Source: Bacilli bacterium (GTDB taxonomy: Bacteria > Bacillota_I > Bacilli_A > RF39 > UBA660). Taken from it: DNA of 11,636 nucleotides. Shown one piece after another: positions 7,267 to 11,636 of this stretch. The position numbers were made by a program, and so were the translations under genes. The stretch spans positions 1 to 11,636 of the forward strand of contig JAQVVC010000026.1 of assembly GCA_028699175.1 (NCBI GenBank), read 5' to 3'. The notes under the pieces were generated by a model, which searched no databases, was not told the origin of the DNA, and was given only the letters and a program-made list of their open reading frames with translations. Numbering within the stretch: the first letter of the stretch is position 1; each line of letters starts with the position of its first letter.

Positions 7267-7942
7267 TCTACAATATATTATATTATTTACAGGTTTAATT
7301 TTATCAGTGACTAGTTTTTTTATGATTGGTGATTTTATGAATAAAATAAATCATCGAAATAAAGAAATAATAGTACTTAATCAAGACAATAAAAAATCAG
7401 TAAGTGAATTTCAAACTACCAATATAACGACAACAGTACCATTAACAACAACGACAAAACAAACAACCACTAAAAAAGTAATTATAACAACAAAAACAAT
7501 TCCAACTACTAATAAATTAGAAGAAATTATTTTTGATGGATTAACTGAAAGTGAGTTAACAACTAAATTAAATAAAAATTTAAATAATATTTTAGATAAT
7601 ACTGGCTTTTATTTTAGTGCCTATACTAAAAAAACTGGGCTTGATCCTTATTTAGCTGTTGCAATTATACTTCAAGAAACAGGTTGTAAATGGAAATGCT
7701 CCTCAATAACAACTGATTGTAATAATGTTGGCGGAATAAAAGGAACTCCTTCATGTAATGGTGGCCCTTATAAAAGATATGAAACTATTGAAGAAGGAAT
7801 AAATAGCTATCTTGATATTATTAATAATAATTACTATCGTAAAGGATTAAATACACCTGAGCTAATGAATCCAAAATACGCTTCTAGTAATGAATGGAGT
7901 ATAGCTGTTAATAAGTATATTAATACAATTAGAGAAAGCTAA
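7253..7942 (+). CDS. Membrane-anchored glucosaminidase-like (GH73/lysozyme-like) protein
   Basis: A 229-residue protein with a transmembrane anchor at about residues 8-27, a stalk at 55-86 in which 17 of 32 residues are threonine, and a C-terminal domain resembling bacterial beta-N-acetylglucosaminidases. DPYLAVAIILQETG places the likely catalytic glutamate at E142, and NNVGGIKG (157-164) matches the NN-FGIKG pattern of the family. The tail with RYETIEEGINSYLDII and PKYA...W...VNKYINTI also fits. Four cysteines (145, 149, 156, 168) surround the active-site region and could form disulfides outside the cell. The expected reaction is cleavage of peptidoglycan glycan chains; whether it is active is not certain. 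The start is GTG 7253 with AAGGAAG at 7240-7246, inside the preceding gene. It is the last gene of the uppP operon. A related lytic transglycosylase-like domain is the main alternative. Confidence 0.82.
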   Translation: MKLINLQYIILFTGLILSVTSFFMIGDFMNKINHRNKEIIVLNQDNKKSVSEFQTTNITTTVPLTTTTKQTTTKKVIITTKTIPTTNKLEEIIFDGLTESELTTKLNKNLNNILDNTGFYFSAYTKKTGLDPYLAVAIILQETGCKWKCSSITTDCNNVGGIKGTPSCNGGPYKRYETIEEGINSYLDIINNNYYRKGLNTPELMNPKYASSNEWSIAVNKYINTIRES

Positions 7943-7953
7943 TTGTATTTTTT
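7922..7953 (+). terminator. Strong intrinsic terminator of the uppP operon
   Basis: AATACAATTAG (7922-7932) and CTAATTGTATT (7939-7949) form a perfect 11-base stem with loop AGAAAG, ending in six Ts (7948-7953). It includes the last codons and the stop of the glucosaminidase-like gene. Confidence 0.9.
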
Positions 7954-7971
7954 ATCTTATTTTGTTACTAT
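7943..7971 (+). promoter_or_regulatory. Candidate promoter of the rubredoxin-like gene
   Basis: TTGTAT (7943-7948), a 17-base spacer and the extended -10 TGTTACTAT (-10 hexamer 7966-7971). The -35 candidate lies within the 3' arm of the preceding terminator. The predicted start near 7978 gives a leader of about 16 bases. The hexamers are only partial matches. Confidence 0.4.
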
Positions 7972-7993
7972 TAATAATAGGTAGGTGCAAAAT

Positions 7994-8149
7994 ATGAAAT
8001 ATAAGTGTAAAATATGTGGATTTATTCATGAAGGAGAAATGCCTGATGGTTATTATTGCCCTTTGTGTAAGGCAACAATATTTGATTTTGAAATAATAGA
8101 AAAAGAACCAGAAAAAAGTAATAATAAAGAAAAAAAGAAATCAGAATAA
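7994..8149 (+). CDS. Small rubredoxin-like metal-binding protein
   Basis: A 51-residue protein with two CxxC knuckles: C5-K-I-C8-G and C22-P-L-C25. The 13-residue spacing between them, with the intervening IHEGEMPDGYY, matches the C-terminal rubredoxin-like domain of rubrerythrins (IHEGE-P--CPVC--) and not full rubredoxin, where the gap is about 29 residues. It would bind one iron (electron transfer, peroxide defence) or possibly zinc. The rest is a charged tail rich in Lys and Glu. No ferritin-like domain is attached and no rubrerythrin gene is nearby. ATG 7994 has AGGTG at 7983-7987. It is flanked by terminators on both sides, so it is probably a single-gene transcript. Iron versus zinc cannot be decided from sequence. 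Confidence 0.9.
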   Translation: MKYKCKICGFIHEGEMPDGYYCPLCKATIFDFEIIEKEPEKSNNKEKKKSE

Positions 8150-8162
8150 ATGATTTCTTTTT
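8131..8162. terminator. Bidirectional terminator between rubredoxin-like and glycosyltransferase genes
   Basis: AAAAAGAAATCA (8132-8143) and TGATTTCTTTTT (8151-8162) form a perfect 12-base stem with loop GAATAAA. There is a run of five Ts on the plus strand and seven on the minus strand, so it can end both converging genes. The plus-strand stop codon is in the loop. Confidence 0.9.
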
Positions 8163-8163
8163 A

Positions 8164-9108
8164 TTATAAAATATTTTCTTTATTAAAACCTAGTTTGTTT
8201 TTAGCAACATATATGGGTCTTTTTTTACATTCTAAATAAGTCTTAGCAATGTATTCTCCAAGAATACCAATTGCCATTAATTGTATACCTCCTAATAAAA
8301 GAATAAGACTTATTAATGAAGCGTATCCAGGAACTTCAATTCCAGTAATAAATGTTTGAATTAAAATAATAATTAAATATATAAAAGCTCCAAGAGCAAA
8401 GATAAGTCCAATTACTGTTGCTATCCTTAGTGGTTTAATACTAAAATTTATTATGCCATTAAAAGCATATTTAAATTGATTAATTATATTAAAAGATGAT
8501 TTACCGCTATTTCTTTTTTCAACTAGATATTCCATATAATAAGTGTTAAAGCCTACCCAAGAAAAAATTCCTTTTGAAAAGCGATTATTTTCTGCTAATA
8601 AACAGATTGATTCAACAACATAACTTCTAAACATTCTAAAATCAGAAGCCCCTTTAACAAAATTTGTATCACTTATTTTATTAATAAAAGAATAAAACAT
8701 TCCTTTTAAAAGTTTATTTATAATATTTTCTTTATTACGAGTTTTGTTTACCATTGCAATTTGATCATATTCGGGATTATTATCAAGAAAATTCATCATA
8801 TCAAGTAAATGCTTAGGATTTTGTTGACAATCTCCATCTATAATTACAGTATACTCAGCATTTGCGTAAGTTAAGCCAGAATGAATAGCAGCATCTTTTC
8901 CAAAGTTACGGCTAAAATTAATAACTCTAACATGAATAGGATCTTTTTCATAAATATCTTTTAATTTTTGATAAGTTTTATCTTTAGAACCATCATTAAT
9001 AAATATTAATTCATAATCAACATCATCTAAAGTTTTAGTTAATAATTTGTGAAGTAGCTCAACATTTCCTTCTTCATTGTACATTGGAATAACAACATTT
9101 AATTTCAT
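8164..9108 (-). CDS. Family 2 glycosyltransferase, polyprenyl-phosphate type (GtrB/DPM1-like)
   Basis: A 314-residue membrane enzyme expected to move a sugar from a nucleotide donor to undecaprenyl phosphate on the cytoplasmic face. The GT-A domain begins at once with NVVIPMYNEEGNVE, followed by FINDGSKDKT (36-45), the metal-binding DGD at 91-93 in VIIDGDCQQNP, and KGASDFRMF. Residues 201-206 (SGKSSF) and two C-terminal membrane segments (about 228-251 and 262-286) place it with GtrB, CsbB and YfdH-type proteins. DGDCQQNP differs slightly from the common DADLQDPP. The ATG at 9108 agrees with the family N terminus, but the only good ribosome-binding site lies 30 bases upstream, beyond a hairpin at 9119-9138. 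No GtrA-like flippase is visible. The sugar and acceptor glycan are unknown. Confidence 0.93.
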   Translation of the reverse strand: MKLNVVIPMYNEEGNVELLHKLLTKTLDDVDYELIFINDGSKDKTYQKLKDIYEKDPIHVRVINFSRNFGKDAAIHSGLTYANAEYTVIIDGDCQQNPKHLLDMMNFLDNNPEYDQIAMVNKTRNKENIINKLLKGMFYSFINKISDTNFVKGASDFRMFRSYVVESICLLAENNRFSKGIFSWVGFNTYYMEYLVEKRNSGKSSFNIINQFKYAFNGIINFSIKPLRIATVIGLIFALGAFIYLIIILIQTFITGIEVPGYASLISLILLLGGIQLMAIGILGEYIAKTYLECKKRPIYVAKNKLGFNKENIL

Positions 9109-9118
9109 ACTAATATTT

Positions 9119-9138
9119 AATCTAATAAAAATTAGATT
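9119..9138 (-). promoter_or_regulatory. Hairpin between ribosome-binding site and start codon
   Basis: On the minus-strand transcript AATCTAAT-TTTT-ATTAGATT is a perfect 8-base stem with a 4-base loop. It sits between AAGGA (9139-9143) and the glycosyltransferase ATG. Linear spacing is 30 bases, far beyond the normal range. If the hairpin forms, it removes 20 of them and leaves 10. It may therefore be needed for, or control, translation. Confidence 0.5.
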
Positions 9139-9160
9139 TCCTTTCTTTATACCTATTTAA

Positions 9161-9189
9161 ATTATACCATATATTTATTTATGTTTTAA
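9161..9189 (-). promoter_or_regulatory. Promoter of the glycosyltransferase gene
   Basis: Minus strand: TTAAAA (9184-9189), a 17-base spacer and the extended -10 TGGTATAAT (-10 hexamer at 9161-9166). The transcript would start near 9154 and carry a leader of about 45 bases, longer than at neighbouring genes, that contains the 9119-9138 hairpin. Confidence 0.75.
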
Positions 9190-9200
9190 TAGAAAAAAAT

Positions 9201-9229
9201 TTAAAATTAATAAAGTGATGTGATATAAT
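9201..9229 (+). promoter_or_regulatory. Promoter of the ATP-grasp gene
   Basis: TTAAAA (9201-9206), a 17-base spacer and TGATATAAT (-10 hexamer 9224-9229). The predicted transcription start, near 9236, is next to an ATG at 9237 that would be leaderless, which supports ATG 9255 as the real start. The -35 elements of this promoter and its divergent partner are only 11 bases apart. Confidence 0.75.
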
Positions 9230-9254
9230 AAACATTATGAAAGAGGTATTAATT

Positions 9255-10271
9255 ATGAGTAAAACGAAGTATTATTTACGAATAATTACTGGAGTGAGAT
9301 TCAAACGATTAAAAAATGTTATTGATGATGTAGCTAAAAAGACAAATAAAAATAAATTTCAAATTTTTTTAGATATGATTAATTGTGGGGTAAGGTATGG
9401 TGCCGGATTTCATGATTATAATATATTTGCTTTTTATAATATGAATCATAAACAAAGAAAAACGTATGTAACTAGAGTTATTAATAAAAAGGTTATTTCT
9501 TTGTGTAATAATCCAAAATTTTCTTATATTTTTGATAACAAGAATATTTTTAATGACCGTTTTAAAAAATATTTAAATCGGGAATTTTTAGATATAGCTA
9601 AAATAGATTTTAATGATTTTAAAAAATTTATGAAAAATAAAGAAATAATATTTGCTAAACCAAATATTGGTGAAAGTGGCAAAGGAATTGAAAAATTAAA
9701 TAAAAAAAATTTTAAAGATTTAAAAGAAATGTTTTATTATGTTAATAATCCTGATAAAAATTTTGGGGTTATTGAAGAATTAATTATTCAACATCAATCT
9801 TTAAATAAATTATATCCTTTAGCAATTAATTCATTAAGAATTGTGACTATTGTTGTAGATGAAAAACCTCATATTATATATGCAGTATGTAAAATGGGTA
9901 ATGAAGGTAAGTTTGTTGATAATATCGAAAACTCAGGTATATTTTGTCCAATTGATCTTAATACTGGTAAATTAAATGGTGTTGCTAGAAGTTCAAAATT
10001 AATAAATTATGCCAAGCATCCTTATACAGGAGTCGAGTTGAAAGGATTCCAATTACCGTATATTAAAGAGGCTATAGAACTAGTAAAAAAAGCTGCTTTA
10101 GAAATTCAAGAAATAAAATATATAGGTTGGGATGTAGCTATTACTGAAAACGGTCCATGCATAATAGAAGGAAATGATTATCCTGGATATGATTTTTGGC
10201 AATTACCAGAACATACACCAGATAAAATTGGATTACGGCCATATTATAAAAAAATACTACCTGATTTATAA
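9255..10271 (+). CDS. Sugar-transfer-associated ATP-grasp protein
   Basis: A 338-residue ATP-grasp protein resembling the family often found with surface polysaccharide genes (ATPgrasp_ST). ATP-grasp enzymes join a carboxylate to an amine or similar group through an acyl-phosphate. Visible features: AKPNIGESGKG (134-144) as the nucleotide-binding loop, VIEELIIQH and NSLRIVT, GKFVDNIENSG, the HPYTG segment, and the metal/ATP site GWDVAI (291-296) with IIEGN (E305, N307). The first 120 residues are basic and poorly conserved, as is usual here. ATG 9255 is preceded by AAAGAGGT (9240-9247), seven bases away; the ATG at 9237 overlaps that site and the predicted transcription start. It faces a glycosyltransferase gene divergently and converges on a transaminase gene. 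The substrate is unknown; amino-acid or lactate modification of a surface sugar is inference. Confidence 0.88.
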   Translation: MSKTKYYLRIITGVRFKRLKNVIDDVAKKTNKNKFQIFLDMINCGVRYGAGFHDYNIFAFYNMNHKQRKTYVTRVINKKVISLCNNPKFSYIFDNKNIFNDRFKKYLNREFLDIAKIDFNDFKKFMKNKEIIFAKPNIGESGKGIEKLNKKNFKDLKEMFYYVNNPDKNFGVIEELIIQHQSLNKLYPLAINSLRIVTIVVDEKPHIIYAVCKMGNEGKFVDNIENSGIFCPIDLNTGKLNGVARSSKLINYAKHPYTGVELKGFQLPYIKEAIELVKKAALEIQEIKYIGWDVAITENGPCIIEGNDYPGYDFWQLPEHTPDKIGLRPYYKKILPDL

Positions 10272-10279
10272 ATCGATTT

Positions 10280-10306
10280 AAAAAAGATAAAAATTTTATC
10301 TTTTTT
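10280..10306. terminator. Bidirectional terminator between ATP-grasp and transaminase genes
   Basis: AAAAAAGATAA (10280-10290) and TTATCTTTTTT (10296-10306) form an 11-base stem with loop AAATT. The plus strand ends in a T run (10301-10307), and the reverse strand carries the matching run. The transaminase stop codon at 10296-10298 lies in the stem. Confidence 0.8.
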
Positions 10307-11570
10307 TATCTTTATTTACTTTATTATTAATTAAGTTTAATTCTTTTATAACAGTTATTAAAATATTTATTCCTTTATCTAAAAGTTCTTCTTCAATTAA
10401 TAAGGAAGGCATTAATTTAATTACTGAGTTATTTCTTCCGGCTTTTTCAATAACTAATCCTTGATTAAAGCATTCTCTACTAATATTAGATGCTAGCTGT
10501 TCGTCTTTAACATCTATACCCCAAATAAAACCAATGCCTCTTAAGTCAAATCTAGGATAATTAGCTAAAAAAGTTTTAAGTTTTTCTTCAATTTTATTTG
10601 ATAAATTAGCAACTCTATCTTGGATATTATCATTTGTAACTAGTTCTAGACCAGCTTTAGCGCCAACCATTGCTAATTGATTCCCTCTAAATGTGCCATT
10701 ATGCTCACCAGGAGCCCATATATCTAGTTCTGGTTTTAATAAAGTAACTGCAAATGGTAAACCATATCCTCCAAGAGATTTTGATAAGCATACAATATCA
10801 GGAATGATATCTGCTCTTTCAAAAGAAAAATAATTTCCGCTTCTTCCACATCCGACTTGGATATCATCAACAATTAATAACATATCAAACTTATCACATA
10901 TATTTCTTAAACCTTTTAAGTATTCATTGGATAAAACATATACGCCACCTTCAGCTTGAGTGGTTTCAATTATAATTGCTGCGGGTTTATCTATTCCTGA
11001 GTGATCATCACTCAATATAATATCTAAATAATTAATCATATCAACATCTGGAAACATATATGGAGTAGGGATATGAGTAACATTATTAAGAGAAACGCCA
11101 GCTCCTTTTCGACTTACAATGTCGGTTGTAAGTGCTAATGAACCTAAACTCATGCCATGAAATCCACCCATTAAAGCTAAAATATTATTTCTTTTTTTAA
11201 CTTTACGTGCTAATTTTAGTGCTGCTTCAACTGAGTTAGTGCCAGTTGGGCCTGTAAATTGAATTTTATAATTATATCCTTTTGGTTCTAATAATTTTTT
11301 TTCAAAATATTCAATAAATTCTTTCTTAGCAGTTGTATACATATCAAGTGAATGCACTATACCATCTTTATTTAAATATTCAATAATTTTAGATTTAATA
11401 TAATCATTATTATGACCATAATTAAGTGCACCTGCGCCACAAAAGAAATCTATATATTCTTTACCATCGGTATCTTTCATTATTGATCCTTTGGCATAAT
11501 TAAATTCTTTCGGAAATGACCTACAATAAGACCTTACCTCTGATTCATATTTTTTAAATACTTCTTCCAT
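10296..11570 (-). CDS. ectB: Diaminobutyrate--2-oxoglutarate transaminase, EctB type
   Basis: A 424-residue PLP-dependent class III aminotransferase, predicted to make L-2,4-diaminobutyrate from aspartate semialdehyde with glutamate as amino donor. The N terminus (ESEVRSYCRSFP), EYIDFFCGAGALNYGHN, DGIVHSLDM, GPTGTNSVEAALKLAR (108-123) and the late PGEHNGTFRGNQLA segment are close to EctB of ectoine producers as I recall it. The PLP lysine is K264 in SKSLGGYGLP and the cofactor aspartate is D235 in IVDDIQVGCG. The ATG has AAGGA (11578-11582) seven bases upstream and a promoter behind it. The gene ends at a terminator with no ectA or ectC following, so an ectoine operon is not supported. Diaminobutyrate could instead feed a wall, glycan or peptide product. 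A related diaminobutyrate or GABA-type aminotransferase specificity cannot be excluded. Confidence 0.9.
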   Translation of the reverse strand: MEEVFKKYESEVRSYCRSFPKEFNYAKGSIMKDTDGKEYIDFFCGAGALNYGHNNDYIKSKIIEYLNKDGIVHSLDMYTTAKKEFIEYFEKKLLEPKGYNYKIQFTGPTGTNSVEAALKLARKVKKRNNILALMGGFHGMSLGSLALTTDIVSRKGAGVSLNNVTHIPTPYMFPDVDMINYLDIILSDDHSGIDKPAAIIIETTQAEGGVYVLSNEYLKGLRNICDKFDMLLIVDDIQVGCGRSGNYFSFERADIIPDIVCLSKSLGGYGLPFAVTLLKPELDIWAPGEHNGTFRGNQLAMVGAKAGLELVTNDNIQDRVANLSNKIEEKLKTFLANYPRFDLRGIGFIWGIDVKDEQLASNISRECFNQGLVIEKAGRNNSVIKLMPSLLIEEELLDKGINILITVIKELNLINNKVNKDKKR

Positions 11571-11592
11571 AAATCCGTCCTTCTCAATAAAT

Positions 11593-11621
11593 AGGATATC
11601 ATTTATTTAATTAGTTTACAA
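11593..11621 (-). promoter_or_regulatory. Promoter of the EctB-type transaminase gene
   Basis: Minus strand: TTGTAA (11616-11621), a 17-base spacer and the extended -10 TGATATCCT (-10 hexamer at 11593-11598, 4 of 6 matches). The position fits a short leader ahead of the ribosome-binding site at 11578-11582, and suggests the transaminase is first in its transcript. Confidence 0.6.
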
Positions 11622-11636
11622 TCTATTTTTTTTATC

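Noticed and set aside
7430..7515. Possible tandem DNA repeat rich in ACAACAACG-like triplets
   Set aside because: It is the codon-level echo of the threonine-rich stalk, with no fixed repeat unit.
9237..9254. ATG 9237 as start of the ATP-grasp gene
   Set aside because: The following AAAGAGGT is the ribosome-binding site for ATG 9255, and the predicted transcription start is at about 9236.
158..11570. Mycoplasma-type code with UGA as tryptophan
   Set aside because: All proteins are full length under the standard code, tryptophan is encoded by TGG, and the tRNA-Trp anticodon is CCA.
10296..11570. Ectoine biosynthesis operon
   Set aside because: Only the EctB-type gene is visible; a terminator follows directly and no ectA, ectC or ectD lies in the window.

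Overview
The window is strongly AT-rich, uses the standard genetic code and carries Shine-Dalgarno sites of the AGGAGG type. It has a complete-looking murD and an undecaprenyl-pyrophosphate phosphatase, so the organism makes peptidoglycan. This fits a walled, very low-GC member of the Bacillota (Bacilli/Erysipelotrichia or the RF39-like relatives of Mollicutes). That placement is inference from composition and protein style. Tryptophan is read from TGG, the partial tRNA-Trp has anticodon CCA, and no gene contains an in-frame TGA, so this is not a Mycoplasma-type UGA=Trp genome.

Layout, left to right. A tRNA-Trp gene cut by the window edge points left (1-37, minus) with a clear promoter, and is divergent from murD (158-1498, plus). 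murD ends in a hairpin that can also serve two small minus-strand genes. Those two genes (1577-1741 and 1799-1978) are tandem paralogues encoding ribbon-helix-helix DNA-binding proteins of 54 and 59 residues. A 286-base AT-rich spacer leads to a fused ATPase-permease ABC transporter (2265-4742) of the MacB/FtsX type with a very large external domain. It ends at its own terminator. A short-chain dehydrogenase (4798-5550) follows.

An apparent operon then starts from an extended -10 promoter: uppP (5621-6439), an unrecognised membrane-anchored protein (6454-7266) and, overlapping it by 14 bases, a membrane-anchored protein with a threonine-rich stalk and a glucosaminidase-like domain (7253-7942). 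It closes with a strong terminator at 7922-7953. A 51-residue rubredoxin-like protein (7994-8149) stands alone behind it and shares a bidirectional terminator with a minus-strand polyprenyl-phosphate type glycosyltransferase (8164-9108). The glycosyltransferase is divergent from an ATP-grasp protein of the sugar-transfer-associated type (9255-10271). That gene converges on a minus-strand EctB-type diaminobutyrate transaminase (10296-11570), again sharing a bidirectional terminator.

Most of the genes concern the cell envelope: MurD makes the wall precursor, UppP recycles the lipid carrier, the glucosaminidase-like protein probably trims or senses the wall, and the glycosyltransferase probably loads sugars onto the lipid carrier. 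The ATP-grasp protein may modify surface glycans. The transaminase could supply 2,4-diaminobutyrate, but nothing in the window shows what uses it. I see no CRISPR array, insertion sequence, phage module or integrase. The least explained items are the tandem ribbon-helix-helix pair, the uppP-linked unknown protein, the lone EctB and a hairpin between ribosome-binding site and start codon of the glycosyltransferase gene.
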